A stretch of 64,000 nt of DNA from Petasospora fabianii (lineage: Eukaryota; Ascomycota; Saccharomycetes; Phaffomycetales; Wickerhamomycetaceae): assembly GCA_022641835.1 (NCBI GenBank), contig CP048717.1, forward strand, positions 682,001 to 746,000, written 5' to 3'. The notes under the pieces are model-generated. The model saw only the letters and a list, made by a program, of their open reading frames with translations, was not told the origin of the DNA and did no database searches. Positions within the stretch are counted from its first letter, which is position 1, and every line of letters begins with the position of its first letter. Position numbers and translations under genes: made by a program. Below are positions 9,595 through 20,753 of the stretch, piece by piece.

Positions 9595-11118
9595 ATGGCT
9601 ACTGTCGTTCCTCCACCTACTAAGAAGCAGAAGCGTGAAGCTCAAAAACCACGTGAGGTTGAACTCATCCCATCTGATCTTCCAAATGTCCTTATCAAGT
9701 TTCAAGCATCTGACACTGGCGCTGGTGTTGGTGGATCACTTCATGTCCCAGGTGGAATATCCGAAAAACAGCTCGAGGAGCTCTTGAACCAATTGCTTGG
9801 TGAACAAGATGAGCCAGTACCATATACATTTTCCTTGCTAGGAGAAGATGGAAATCTTGTTGACATCAGAGAGAACCTTTACACATCTGTCCTCAAACCG
9901 GGAATCAAAACCACAGAAGATTTCATGACACTCGTGTACACTCCACGAGCTATCTTTAAAGTGAAACCAGTCACTCGTTCTTCCGCGTCTATTGCCGGAC
10001 ACGGTTCTACAATTCTCTGCACACAATTTGCCCCACATACATCAGCAAAGATGGTCACCGGTGCCGGAGATCACACGGCACGTATCTGGGATACACAGAC
10101 TCAAACGCCACTTGCAGTGCTCAAGGGCCATACCAACTGGGTTCTTTGCGTTTCATGGTGTCCTAATGGTGAGATGATCGCTACTGGATCCATGGACAAC
10201 ACGATTCGTTTGTGGGATGAGAAGGGAAAGCCAATCGGAGACGCATTGCGCGGTCACGGTAAATGGATCTCCTCTCTCGCATGGGAGCCAATTCATCTCG
10301 TTAAGCCTGGTGATTCCCCACGTCTTGTTAGTGGTTCGAAAGATGGTACGCTGAAAATCTGGGATACAGCGAGAAGAGTACCGTTGATGACGCTAAGTGG
10401 TCATACGAGTGCAGTCTCGTGTGTCAAGTGGAGTGGTCAAGGTGTGATTTATTCTGCATCGCATGATAAGACAATTAAGGTGTGGGATGCTAAGGATGGT
10501 AAATTGATTAATACATTGAAGAGCCATGCCCATTGGGTGAACCATTTGTCATTGTCCACTGATTATGCTCTTAGAATGGGTGCATTCGACCATAAGGGAG
10601 TCAAGCCTTCTTCTCCAGAGGAGGCACAGAAAATTGCATTGAAGAACTATGAGAAGGTTGCCAAGGTCAACGGTGTCATTGAGGAGAGAATTGTCACCGC
10701 CAGTGATGACTTCACGATGTACATGTGGGAGCCCCTCAAATCAAACAAACCGGTCTGTCGTATGACTGGTCACCAGAAACTAGTGAACCATGTTCAATTC
10801 TCCCCAGACGCTCGTCACTTGGTTTCTGCCTCCTTTGACAACTCGATCAAGTTGTGGGATGGCCGTACAGGTAAATTCGTTGCAACATTCCGTGGTCATG
10901 TCGCTGCTGTTTACCAGACAGCCTGGTCCTCTGACTGTCGCTTGCTCGTGAGTTGCTCTAAGGACACCACTTTGAAGGTTTGGGATGTTAGAACCCGCAA
11001 ATTAAGTGTGGATCTCCCAGGTCACCAGGATGAAGTGTACGCCGTTGATTGGAGTGTCGATGGCCAGCGTGTTGCCAGTGGTGGTAAGGACAAGCATGTG
11101 AGACTCTGGACACATTGA
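9595..11118 (+). CDS. RSA4: Notchless-family WD40 ribosome assembly factor
   Basis: 507 residues, close to the 515 of yeast Rsa4. An N-terminal NLE ubiquitin-like domain (about residues 25-100), which contacts the MIDAS domain of Rea1/Mdn1, is followed by a WD40 propeller covering the rest (repeats ending IWD, LWD, KIWD, KVWD, MWE, LWD, VWD and RLW). The family acts in the nucleus on pre-60S particles before Rea1-driven remodelling. The PAC/RRPE promoter fits ribosome-biogenesis control. The next gene downstream, co-oriented, is IMG2, the same order as YCR072C-YCR071C. Confidence 0.96.
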   Translation: MATVVPPPTKKQKREAQKPREVELIPSDLPNVLIKFQASDTGAGVGGSLHVPGGISEKQLEELLNQLLGEQDEPVPYTFSLLGEDGNLVDIRENLYTSVLKPGIKTTEDFMTLVYTPRAIFKVKPVTRSSASIAGHGSTILCTQFAPHTSAKMVTGAGDHTARIWDTQTQTPLAVLKGHTNWVLCVSWCPNGEMIATGSMDNTIRLWDEKGKPIGDALRGHGKWISSLAWEPIHLVKPGDSPRLVSGSKDGTLKIWDTARRVPLMTLSGHTSAVSCVKWSGQGVIYSASHDKTIKVWDAKDGKLINTLKSHAHWVNHLSLSTDYALRMGAFDHKGVKPSSPEEAQKIALKNYEKVAKVNGVIEERIVTASDDFTMYMWEPLKSNKPVCRMTGHQKLVNHVQFSPDARHLVSASFDNSIKLWDGRTGKFVATFRGHVAAVYQTAWSSDCRLLVSCSKDTTLKVWDVRTRKLSVDLPGHQDEVYAVDWSVDGQRVASGGKDKHVRLWTH

Positions 11119-11349
11119 GTCCCGCATAACCAATAAAGAAAAGCATCCGATTTTTGGAATAATTGTACATTTGTAGTCCTTGATTATCCTTATAGCCCTC
11201 GGGTATCACGTGAGAAATACCCTCGGGAATAACTAATTTTCCGCGAATTTTGTTAATGGTTCCTAAAGCTTCAACATCATCATCACTACCTATTTAAAGC
11301 AGTCTTTTGTTGTGTTCTTGCGTCCATTCCCTGCCCTAATAATACAAAT

Positions 11350-11712
11350 ATGTTTAGATCACAGCTCACAAGACAGACGAGACAGCTGTCTACCATCTCA
11401 CGCTTCCCACAGCTTGCCGAGATCTCGGCCAAGGACCTTCACAAGCCATCTACTCCGTTCGGCCATGGCTCCTACTTCCTCGAACGTTCTGCTTTTGGAA
11501 ACCTCCCAGTGTACACAGACTTCAAACAGGGCATCCCATACACCGAGATTAGAAAGATCAAAGGTGACATTGTCCAGCTCAGAAATGACCTGCAGGAAGT
11601 GCTCGAGGAAGTGCCCAAGAAGAACTTCAAAGTTGTGATGGAGAGTAAAAAGTTGTTGATTAAGGGTGTCCATAAGCAGAGATTGGAGGAGGTATTCCAG
11701 GGTAACTTCTGA
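11350..11712 (+). CDS. IMG2: Mitochondrial large-subunit ribosomal protein mL49
   Basis: 120 residues with a basic, Ser/Thr/Gln-rich N-terminal presequence (about residues 1-20). Then comes the mL49/Img2 fold: PFGHGSYFLERSAFGNLPVYTDF, then TEIRKIKGDIVQLRNDLQEVL and a C-terminal strand-helix ending in a positively charged surface. It is a structural protein of the mitoribosome large subunit. Its position directly after RSA4 repeats the S. cerevisiae gene pair and supports orthology. Confidence 0.92.
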   Translation: MFRSQLTRQTRQLSTISRFPQLAEISAKDLHKPSTPFGHGSYFLERSAFGNLPVYTDFKQGIPYTEIRKIKGDIVQLRNDLQEVLEEVPKKNFKVVMESKKLLIKGVHKQRLEEVFQGNF

Positions 11713-12106
11713 GCTGCTTGGGTTTAAAATTATGACTATAACGGTGTTTTGTTGCTTGTACATATGGGACAACGTCATGAACGATTTCATGTTCTAATTG
11801 TGTGTAGTGCTGGACGAAGAAGGTACAGTCTGGGGCAGCTTCCTGCGTCTCGAATCTGGTTAGTAGAGAGTTACAACCCATGCGTAACTTTTCTTCTTCA
11901 GTTCGCCATTTTCGTTAAACCTGAAATCGCTTTATAATACTTTTACCCTCACTAACTTCAACATTAAGCCCGGCATCTCGAGCCTCTCTTCTTGATGTTA
12001 ATGTTCGCGGCTCGAGCTCCAAAATGACAACAAGCCCAATCGGATCAAGAGACACTTTCTCGACATCTTGTACACTTCAAACCCGTCAATTGCGTGTGTG
12101 CCAGCC
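11713..12106. other. Intergenic between IMG2 and COG6
   Basis: 394 bp holding the IMG2 3' flank and the COG6 promoter. No gene or strong motif was seen. The COG6 frame is open upstream only from a TTG at 12068. Confidence 0.5.
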
Positions 12107-14527
12107 ATGGACTTCATCGACTTCGACACATATGATACTGGGAGCAACAATGATGCCGCAATTACCTCGCTTCCCGAGCCAGCTCCGCCGCTACTTCTCC
12201 CGATCAACACTAACCTCACATCAAAGTTCAAAGGCCTTTCGCTTCTGAGGAACTCAAATGCCGATGAAAATGCCATCAAAGAAGATGGACAACAGACGAC
12301 AGTGAATAACACTACACAGACGGCGGAGAAATACGCGAAGCTCTCTCTCAAGCTTTTTGAAGAACCAGTAGCCGACACGAATCTCCTCTCTGGGCTTCCG
12401 GCTTCAAAGAGCACACTCAATGATCACTTCACCACACAGAACACAGCCAGACCTGATTCGATTCTCAGCACAAAGCTGGCAAATGTCCTGAACAACTACG
12501 GAACGAATGAGTCTGGACTCAGAGATGCATTGTCCATTATACAGCAGAAATCGGATCTCGACCTCCAGGGACTAATACGATCAGACATGCTGGGATCTAT
12601 TCACAGAAGAAGCTTCAGAAGTGATATAGAGAGCGGTTTGCTGAAAGAACACACCGCTGTTCTGAGAGAATTTCAACCAGTTGTACAGAAAGTGGAGAGT
12701 TTGGGTCAGAAGATCACCAAACTTAATGAACTAAATACGGCAGTGAACGACAACCATGCCATTGATCCCACGGTGCTCAAGAAGATTGAAGATCTCTCCA
12801 CAAAGAAGAACCTCCTTGTTCTAAAGAAGTCTATCCTACAAAGCTTCAAAAAGAACTTTACGCTGACACAATACGAAGAGCACTACCTCTCTAATGAGGA
12901 CATTTCTATCGAATACTTCCAGATCTTACATAAGTGCAAGACTATCCATACTAACTGCTCAATTCTTTTGACTCTCGACAATCCAGTACTTGGTGTGAAG
13001 ATTATGGAAAAAATGTCCAAATTTTTAGACCTGTCATACCAAAGAATCTCCTTCTTCGTCTCCACCCAGCTGGAACTTGCCATGTCCGATGGAACCAGAT
13101 ATAACTCATCTAAGAACCCACCTCAGGACCTCCGTCTCATGAAGATTTCCTTCTTTTACCTCGCAAACAACCTCAAATACTTTGATGACATCACAACAAA
13201 ACTCGTCACATCCCGCTCCAAGACAATCGTTGATGACTTCATGTACCAGTCCAACAACGCGGACTCGTTCGACAACTCCCGTCCAATCATCCTTTCAGCA
13301 CACGATCCAATCCGATACATTGGTGATATCCTTGCATTTGTCCATTCCACCATAGTCAACGAAATCGAGCTCATATCGAGCCTGTTCCAGATTAGCCAGG
13401 ATTCAGAAGAACCAGAGTATGAGCGCAGTGAGTTTGAGGAGCACCTGATCAAGATGGAGAATCTAGAAGATGTCAATCGTTCACTGAAAGTCACCATCGA
13501 GCGTATCCTCGGTGCCTTGAGTAGACCATTGAAGGTTAGGACCGAACAGATAATCAGAAGTGAAAAGAGATTAGATGTGCTACAGAAGATCTTTGGCCTC
13601 TTGGATCTTTACAAGGTCATGTTTGTCAAACAACTGGGTAAGGATTCTGAGTGTTCATTACTGGAGACTCTGGATTCACTCAAAAGCCTTTGTACCGAAA
13701 AAGTGTTTGGTGTACTCAAAGAGAGACTCACTATCGTCGAGAAGATGTTGGCAACGGAAGAATGGGCACTGGATGATGATTCCTTGCTAGCCCCTGACTG
13801 GCTGAGAGAGTGGCTTGATGAGTCTCTACTGCTGTTTGGTGATGGTTCTAGTTCTGAGGAAAAGCCAATGGCTCTTACCGATGAAAGGTTTTCTGACCTA
13901 TGTTGTTTGTTAATCGAAAAGCCATCAGAATTGTACAATAAGCAGGCAAAAACCTTGAAGGGTGACAAGGTCTCTTCGCTCATCTACAGATTGAACTGTC
14001 TCGATCTAGTCACATATAAGATCGTAACCATATCTCAACTCTCAGAAACACAGGAGAAGGTTCAGACAACAATCAAGGAGCTTGAAGAGACACTGACCAC
14101 GGAACAATTCAACCTTTTGCTCAAGGATGCTGGTCTTGACATCCATCAACAACTCATCCAGCTTGTGTTCCCACTTGAGCAGATCCAAGACGACGATGAC
14201 TACTTCATGTACAGTTCCCTCATCGAAAACAAACTCTTTGGGAAAGCAAAGCTTCTAGAGATTGACACTCAGTTGCATGAATTCCTCCCAACGGCCCTTG
14301 TCGATATCCAACAAGCTGTTTTCAAGATCTCATCTCCATCCATTGCTAATGATGTCATCACAGGAAGTTCTGGCAAGTTCCTGAAACTCTATGAGGTGTT
14401 CTACAAGATTGTCAAGATGTTGTATGAGGATGATCCTGATACAATCTTAAACTTCACTGCTTATGACGTGTCCACGCTACTTGGTGTCGAGGACGTCTAC
14501 AGACGTTCGCCTACTATAACCTCATAG
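12107..14527 (+). CDS. COG6: COG complex subunit 6 (Golgi tethering)
   Basis: 806 residues from the ATG at 12107 (MDFIDFDTYDT); upstream in frame there is only TTG. It is a lobe B subunit of the conserved oligomeric Golgi complex, which tethers retrograde vesicles to the Golgi and keeps glycosylation enzymes in place. Seen: a disordered acidic N-terminus, then the Cog6 N-terminal helical region (HTAVLREFQPVVQKVESLGQ... about residues 190-330), and helical rods to the end, consistent with a CATCHR-family fold. Length matches yeast Cog6 (about 839). Convergent with SMC6, with 89 bp between the stops. Confidence 0.9.
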   Translation: MDFIDFDTYDTGSNNDAAITSLPEPAPPLLLPINTNLTSKFKGLSLLRNSNADENAIKEDGQQTTVNNTTQTAEKYAKLSLKLFEEPVADTNLLSGLPASKSTLNDHFTTQNTARPDSILSTKLANVLNNYGTNESGLRDALSIIQQKSDLDLQGLIRSDMLGSIHRRSFRSDIESGLLKEHTAVLREFQPVVQKVESLGQKITKLNELNTAVNDNHAIDPTVLKKIEDLSTKKNLLVLKKSILQSFKKNFTLTQYEEHYLSNEDISIEYFQILHKCKTIHTNCSILLTLDNPVLGVKIMEKMSKFLDLSYQRISFFVSTQLELAMSDGTRYNSSKNPPQDLRLMKISFFYLANNLKYFDDITTKLVTSRSKTIVDDFMYQSNNADSFDNSRPIILSAHDPIRYIGDILAFVHSTIVNEIELISSLFQISQDSEEPEYERSEFEEHLIKMENLEDVNRSLKVTIERILGALSRPLKVRTEQIIRSEKRLDVLQKIFGLLDLYKVMFVKQLGKDSECSLLETLDSLKSLCTEKVFGVLKERLTIVEKMLATEEWALDDDSLLAPDWLREWLDESLLLFGDGSSSEEKPMALTDERFSDLCCLLIEKPSELYNKQAKTLKGDKVSSLIYRLNCLDLVTYKIVTISQLSETQEKVQTTIKELEETLTTEQFNLLLKDAGLDIHQQLIQLVFPLEQIQDDDDYFMYSSLIENKLFGKAKLLEIDTQLHEFLPTALVDIQQAVFKISSPSIANDVITGSSGKFLKLYEVFYKIVKMLYEDDPDTILNFTAYDVSTLLGVEDVYRRSPTITS

Positions 14528-14616
14528 TTATCCCGAAAATATACCAGATAATAACAAACAAAAGCTAAATACAAATAAATTTGCAGTACCTAGAACTGAA
14601 AGAGTTAGAGAAGGTC

Positions 14617-17600
14617 CTACTGATGTGCTCGAGGATCCTGGACTCTGTGAATTCTGACGAACTTTGGATCCAACTCAGCAATTTGGCCGATATCCTGTGG
14701 TGTGATGAATATCGTCTGAGCCTTGACCTCATTAGACAGCTTGTTGAGCATCAACTTCATACCAATCTTTCTATTCACCTGGTCCATAAACACATCGAAC
14801 TCATCAAGACCTTTGATACGAGACTTCATCGGCTTCCATGTGGCCAACAGCAATGCAATCTGAGAGAAGGACTTTTCACCACCAGATAACGAGTCAACGT
14901 GTCTTGGCTTCTTATCGTTCTTCGTACTCACCAACATGGTCAACTTGTTTCTCTTCAAATCAAAGTCTAGTTGACCGCTAAAGTTTCTGAACTCTAAAGA
15001 ACTCTTGAAGTCCATATCGGCTTGCACCAATGTAGATCCTCTTGAAGTCTTAAAAGCTTTCAATCTGTTGTCCAACGACACATTCAGCAAGTCTCGCGTC
15101 TTTCTGGCTTGGTTGAACTGACCAAATGCATATTGATACTTCTGATTCGCCTTCTCGTCATTCAGGATGATTTGTTCAGGGGACATACCAAGAAGCTCAT
15201 TAGCAGCGTCAACTTTCTTTGTGATTTGCTCAATCATCCTTTTCAAATCATTCTCGTCCTTGATCTTGATACTCTCGGCTTCCTCTCTGGAGCAGAACTT
15301 GGTGGCTTCAGTCTCCATATCAGTAGCCTTCTTCTCCCAGGCCGGCAGACCCTCCTGGTAAGTATTCGCCTGTTCAAGTCTCTGATACTTCTTTGTTTCG
15401 TGGTAGGCCTTCTTAGTGTTACCCAGTTGAATTGCACTTTCCAACTCGAGCAAATTAGTTCTCACTTGTTCAACAAGTTCACCATGTCCCTTTGCAACAG
15501 CTCTCACCTTGTTGAGTTCTTTGTCCATCTCTTGCAGTCTTTCGAAGGTATCAGCAATCTGAGTTTCCAGGTCGGGCAATGACTGCTCATACAAGAATTT
15601 CTGACGCTCAGTACCGTCTCTCTCATCTCTCAGGGCCTCGAGCTTACCGGTATCACCATCCTCCTCCAACTTCTTTTCAAGATTGTGAATTTCAGTTTTC
15701 AAGCGACGAACACTAGCACCCAAGCTCTTGATCTGGTCCTGACATTGTCTCTTCTCCTGCTGAACACGCTGTTGCCATTGTTGCTTTTGAAGCTCAATAT
15801 CATCTTTCTCCTTGTTGAAAGCGCTAAGTCGCTGCCTCAATGGGTTAACGTCCAAAACACCGGTCTTGGGACCAATTTTAGGTCTTCCACCGTACTGGTA
15901 ACGGATTGGATTCGACAAGAAGGCACCATTGGACGTACGAAGCTCGAAACCGGAATCGCCATTTTGCAGGGCCAAGACACACCTGAGGTTAGAAATACCA
16001 CTCTCCAAGAGCTCTTGACCGACTTTTCTGTCCTTGACGAGGACCATCTTTTCGATCTTGGCTTGATCGATGAATGTGTATTTGGCATCTTCGTCATCAA
16101 ACTCGAGGGCATCAAGAATCGTCGGATGGTTGATCTTAGGAATACCGTGTGAGAAGTTGAACCTCTCAGGCCGTCTTGTGATGATACGACCGTTGAACCT
16201 GTTACGTCTCATAATGGATTGTAGCTGACTCCAGTCGGCATGGTTCTCGACAACAAAAGAGTTCACGTGTGCAGAGAGTTGAGACTCGATGATACCACTG
16301 AAGTCCTCGAAACCCGGTCTTAGGAACGCGTGTCTGCCAAGAGGGCCAATGACACGGCCCCTGAATCGTGTTTTCTGTATCTCACTAACCACTCTTCTGA
16401 CCTCCTCCGGGTAGGCGCTCATTGGATCCGGTGCTCGCTGACTTTGTGCCTGTGAGATCTGTGCCTGGATCTGACGAATGCTTTCTCTCTTGTCATCGGC
16501 TATGGAGGACAGTCTCTGATACTCACCCTTATTACGGTCATCAATCTGGTCAAGCTGGGCTTTCAGTTCTTGGATTTGGGAGTTGAGGCTCTCTTCCTCT
16601 GTCTTCTTAGTGCTGACCTGCTGCTCCAATACATCCTTAGAACCACCACTGTTACGACGAATCTCCTCCTCTTCCTGGCGAATTTGTTTGTCCAAGTCGG
16701 CAAGCATCTTTTCATATCTTTGAACCTCCTTTTCAGTATCTGTATACTTGGTCTTGAGTTTCTCTGCTTCGATGGTTTTTCTCTTGGTGGCAGTCTTCTT
16801 CTCGGTGAACTCTTGCTTCAGAGCATTAGCTTCCTCAACCAAGTTGTCGTACTTCTGCTGTGCGTGTTCATGGTTTTTCTTAGCAGCCTCAAGCTTAAGG
16901 TTTTCATCTGCAATATTTCTGTCAATCTCATCAATGATGGCACTGTGCTCCTCTAGCGTTTGCTGGATATCTTGGATCACCTTGACAGCCTCATCCTTTT
17001 TAAGCCAGAAATACTTACCATGAAGAATGAGTTGCCTGTTACGGAGGTTATCGGAATCCTTCAATCTCTGGTGCATAGCCTTAGCTTCACTGGCCTCCTC
17101 TTTCAATTCAATAACGTCTTGCTTCATTTTGATGAGTCTGGCTTGAATAGCACTGATTTTGTCTGCAGTCATCTTGAAGTTATCAATCATCTCAGACATG
17201 AGAGTACCTTTCATGAAAAACTTATACTTCTGCTCGTCAGAGGAGGCAGTTAAAAAGGATCTTGCCATATCCTGGGACAAGAAGGACATTGGATTGCTGA
17301 CTGCGATACCGAAGTAGTCCAAGATGGCATCAAGGTCAGTCTTCTTACTTGATATTTTTCTTCCATTCTCCGACTTTAGCGAGTATGGGAACTGTTTGGT
17401 GCCCTTTCTGAGAACTCTCTGGATGATGATTTCATTTCCATAAGTGCCTGGTTCGTACGCTTCAGCGCCCTCATTGGAAAGGACAACAGTAATCTCAGAG
17501 ACGGTCGTTCCCTCTTTGATCAAATCACCAAGAGATGAGCCTCTGTTCGTCTCAGTGGCCTTGGCTCCAAGACAAACCGAAATCGCTGTTAAAATTGAAG

Positions 17601-17977
17601 ACTTACCAGAGCCGTTATGGCCAATGATAAAGTTCAATCTTGGACCAAGTTCAACCTGGAAGTTGGCATGGCACATGAAGTTCTTCAATGTGACACGCTT
17701 GATGACACCGGAGACTTTATCGTCATCGTCAAATTCCTCCGATCTGGCCATACGCATTCTTGCAACTCTCTGAGAGGTGGCAAGATCAACCTGGGTGAGG
17801 AATCCATCAATGTCACGATCCTATGGAATGGTTAGTATTTGAGATGGAGGATGAGGACGCGTTGATGACTCGGAAAGTACCTACTTGTTCGCTTTCCCCC
17901 GTCTCTTCTTCCAAGATGGACTGCTCAAACAGCTCCTCTGGACTCTCGTCAGCAGACCGTTTCCTGGGGGAAGACAT
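14617..17977 (-). CDS. SMC6: SMC6 subunit of the Smc5/6 complex (spliced, 1098 aa)
   Basis: Two exons: 17977-17885 (31 codons, MSSPRKRSADESPEEL...) and 17820-14617. The intron 17821-17884 (64 bp, phase 0) starts GTAGGT, has a full TACTAAC branch site and ends CCATAG. Domains: Walker A GHNGSGKSS (about residues 98-106), a long coiled coil, a hinge around 470-650, a second coiled coil, the ABC signature LSGGEKSFSQ (about 1008) and Walker B GLDEFDVFMD. Smc6 pairs with Smc5 in the SUMO-ligase-bearing complex that resolves recombination intermediates and restricts joint molecules. Length matches yeast Smc6 (1114). RAD59, another recombination gene, lies elsewhere in the window but unlinked in regulation as far as seen. 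Confidence 0.95.
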
Positions 17978-18399
17978 TATGCCTTGTATGATGGTTGTCT
18001 GTCCAAGACCGTGTAGTTCTTATCTGGGGAGGGACGCGGAAGCGTGTTTTTGTTTTGCGATTTGGATGCGCAGCTATGCGTGTAAGAACGAGGCAGGGCA
18101 GACCTAAAAATTTGCTACGATTAACATATTTAAGGAGTAAACATCAAATCACAACACACCTGTCATAAGATAGAGTATAACACAACTCAAAACTCACTTT
18201 ATAAAACGTTTCTAGCCAAATAAAAGACCTCACAAATCGCTTTTACGCCAACTTGAGAGACCGAAGTCTCGAAAACTACCGAATCTGGACACGATGTGGT
18301 ACTCGCCACAATAGTTCCTACATACCCTAACACTTTGTGAAATATTAGATATAACCATATATTCGCGTTGAAGTTACACTGCATGTTATACAGCAACAT
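17978..18399. other. Intergenic, SMC6 promoter and POL12 3' flank
   Basis: 422 bp. AT-rich near 18100-18230 and 18330-18390. No coding gene, tRNA or clear cis element was seen; no perfect MCB is present. Confidence 0.5.
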
Positions 18400-20301
18400 T
18401 CAGATTTTGATGATGTCCACTCTAGCTCTCTTCCAGATATCGTGGATGAACATGTCCTCTGCACCTTCGACTCTAGTCAACTGATCACAATCTGCCTTCT
18501 TAAGACTCACATTGGCAATTGTGCCCTTGTTGTTAAACTGCATGAAAGCACCTGGGTTGATAACTAGCACATTCTTAACCACCTTGGCAAAGAATCTCAA
18601 TTCTGATGGGATGATGAGAATATCTGGAACGATCTCTGTGAACTCTGCAAGGCCAAGGTAAGGCACGTCAAGATTAGACCCTGGAAGAGTCTCGATAACT
18701 TCTTCACCGTTGATCTTAGTCTTTCTCTCTCGGGATGACCCTGGGAATGATGGGTAGAATCTTCTTTGCTGGATGACGTGTTCTGAAACTCTTTCAAATC
18801 TGTTCGATGTGATCAGTGGGCCCTTCATGACATCCTTTAGATCTTTGAAGATGTCATTGTTGGATACACCAATATTAACCTCGTTCAGCTGGAACATTGA
18901 TGGGTTAGGGAAGCATTTGATGTTCTTGCCTAATCCCAGAGACTTCTTATCAAACGAGTCCTGTGGGTAGGCAGCGTGCTTGGTGGTGGCATCCTTTAAT
19001 GATGGAATGAGGATAACTTGTGTAGCCTGGTTTATCTTCTTCAAGATCGGAGTGACAACATATTTGAAAACCTCTGTCAAGGTCTTTGGTTTAATTGTCT
19101 TCCCCTCATTCTCGACCTCGATGTCGATACCCTGACTGATCAGAGGATGTGTGATATCGACAAATGGTCCAAACATGACAACCACGTGGGGCTTATAATC
19201 CGAATTGATTTTTCGTACGAGCTCCTCTAAGTTGGAGTAATCCAAGTCGTTCAATGAAGTATACGGACCATTGACAATCATGAACTTCAAGTCAGAGGAT
19301 TCTTCCAATTCATCTCTGGAGGACACTGGGGCTCCTAGATATGGAAGCTCCACAATTTCATCAACCTTGAACACCTCTCCACTTGGATTCTTACCTTTCA
19401 TACACACAATCTGTCCTGGGAATAAGGCGTAGTTTTCAAGCTGCGAAAGATCAAGAGAGACTCTCTTTCCAATACCTCCCAATCTCGATGTCTCGAGGGC
19501 CAAACTGAGTTCGTTCAAGATGTCTGTTTCCTTGTACTGTGGATTATCAGGAACAATTCGTCCCACAGCGATGATTTGGTTCTGCGATTGGATGGATGGA
19601 TTACCGAAGTCTGCTTCTGGAATATTGTAATGCGATTGGACGATCTGTGCAAATGAGTCGATGTGCTCATCGAGGACATCAGCGGCTTCAAGAAGTTTCT
19701 GACGCATTGTTCTGAATGTATACTTCTTCGGATCGAAATTAGCACCGATCTTAACGGGGTTTGTGAAGTCATCGAAGAATACATCAGGAAGGGATGAGTT
19801 GATCGATTCGATGACTTGGAATGGAGCACGAGTTGATGGGGAGTCTGTCTTAACTGGAGTTGAGATGGTCGTGTTGGCTGAAGGTGTGGTGAAGTTTGTA
19901 GAAGGTGATTGCTCCGCCGAGTGTGGGGTTGTCTTGTGGGATGAAGGTGATACAAGCTTGCGTGGTGTATCAAGCTTTTTCTTCTTGAGCAGCGGTGTGG
20001 AGAAAGGGGAGCCATTATCAAAGTTAACAATCTTTCTGGTCTTGATAGTACTTGGGACGTTTGACTTGTCTTTCTTCTTTTCGAGCTTCTCTTGAATGTA
20101 CGACTGGAGTGCATTGAACTTGTCAACGGTGTACTGGACTTTTGCACCATCGTGCTTAGAGAACACATATGACTCCCAGTTGATGTGGAGCTCATCAACG
20201 GACATGGAGAAGATCTTCATGATCTGCTCAAGGGCCGCGATAAGTGCTGGCTCATTAACTGATGGGCCAAACTTGGCCACCAGGTTATCTGATGTAGTCA
20301 T
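18400..20301 (-). CDS. POL12: DNA polymerase alpha-primase B subunit
   Basis: 633 residues from the ATG at 20301 (MTTSDNLVAKFG). Seen: N-terminal helical domain (about 1-85), a Ser/Thr/Pro-rich linker with many SP/TP sites (about 90-170; CDK targets in yeast Pol12), then OB fold and an inactivated calcineurin-like phosphoesterase domain (about 240-633) with FMIVNGPYTS and VVVMFGPFVD. The C-terminal LVINPGAFMQFNNKG is typical. The subunit bridges Pol1 and primase and couples initiation to telomere capping. The promoter contains an MCB, fitting G1/S expression. Confidence 0.95.
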   Translation of the reverse strand: MTTSDNLVAKFGPSVNEPALIAALEQIMKIFSMSVDELHINWESYVFSKHDGAKVQYTVDKFNALQSYIQEKLEKKKDKSNVPSTIKTRKIVNFDNGSPFSTPLLKKKKLDTPRKLVSPSSHKTTPHSAEQSPSTNFTTPSANTTISTPVKTDSPSTRAPFQVIESINSSLPDVFFDDFTNPVKIGANFDPKKYTFRTMRQKLLEAADVLDEHIDSFAQIVQSHYNIPEADFGNPSIQSQNQIIAVGRIVPDNPQYKETDILNELSLALETSRLGGIGKRVSLDLSQLENYALFPGQIVCMKGKNPSGEVFKVDEIVELPYLGAPVSSRDELEESSDLKFMIVNGPYTSLNDLDYSNLEELVRKINSDYKPHVVVMFGPFVDITHPLISQGIDIEVENEGKTIKPKTLTEVFKYVVTPILKKINQATQVILIPSLKDATTKHAAYPQDSFDKKSLGLGKNIKCFPNPSMFQLNEVNIGVSNNDIFKDLKDVMKGPLITSNRFERVSEHVIQQRRFYPSFPGSSRERKTKINGEEVIETLPGSNLDVPYLGLAEFTEIVPDILIIPSELRFFAKVVKNVLVINPGAFMQFNNKGTIANVSLKKADCDQLTRVEGAEDMFIHDIWKRARVDIIKI

Positions 20302-20753
20302 TATAGGGTACAATCAATAATGACTTTAGTGGAGTTATCATGAAGATAAACAGAGAGACGCGTGAAGACAAGCGCGTTTTCTCATCTGGCGCCTGCCATT
20401 TCCGAGGCGCGCACCCTCGGTTTAGGATCCTCTACTTCACGGAAGTTAAGTCAGCCCAGGCATTACAAATGGGCGTTTATCAATCATTCATAGAACTATT
20501 CACCACATTGCACCACTCATCTCCAGGAAACCTTTCGAAGATCTACTTCACTTTGCATGTTAACGCGCCATCGACGTGTTATGCTCCCAGTCTGCGAGAA
20601 GCAAACGAATCGAACGATTTCGCGCTTCTTCGCGATAATCGCGACCTCGCGAACCGGTGATGTTTAGTGGGGAGGACTCTCCACTTTATACAAGGGGCCA
20701 TTTGGCAAAGGTTTGACAGGGTAAAACCACCATAAGCTGAGTTTGTGATTATC
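20302..20753. promoter_or_regulatory. Divergent promoter, POL12 and the small four-exon gene
   Basis: 452 bp. An MCB element ACGCGT (20358-20363) lies 57 bp upstream of the POL12 start, as in G1/S-regulated replication genes. On the side of the small gene is a cluster of CGCG elements: TTTCGCGC (20618-20625) followed by three TCGCGA palindromes at 20630-20635, 20639-20644 and 20647-20652. The factor binding the cluster is not known to me; Mbp1/E2F-like or Rsc3-type (CGCG) factors are candidates. Confidence 0.6.
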
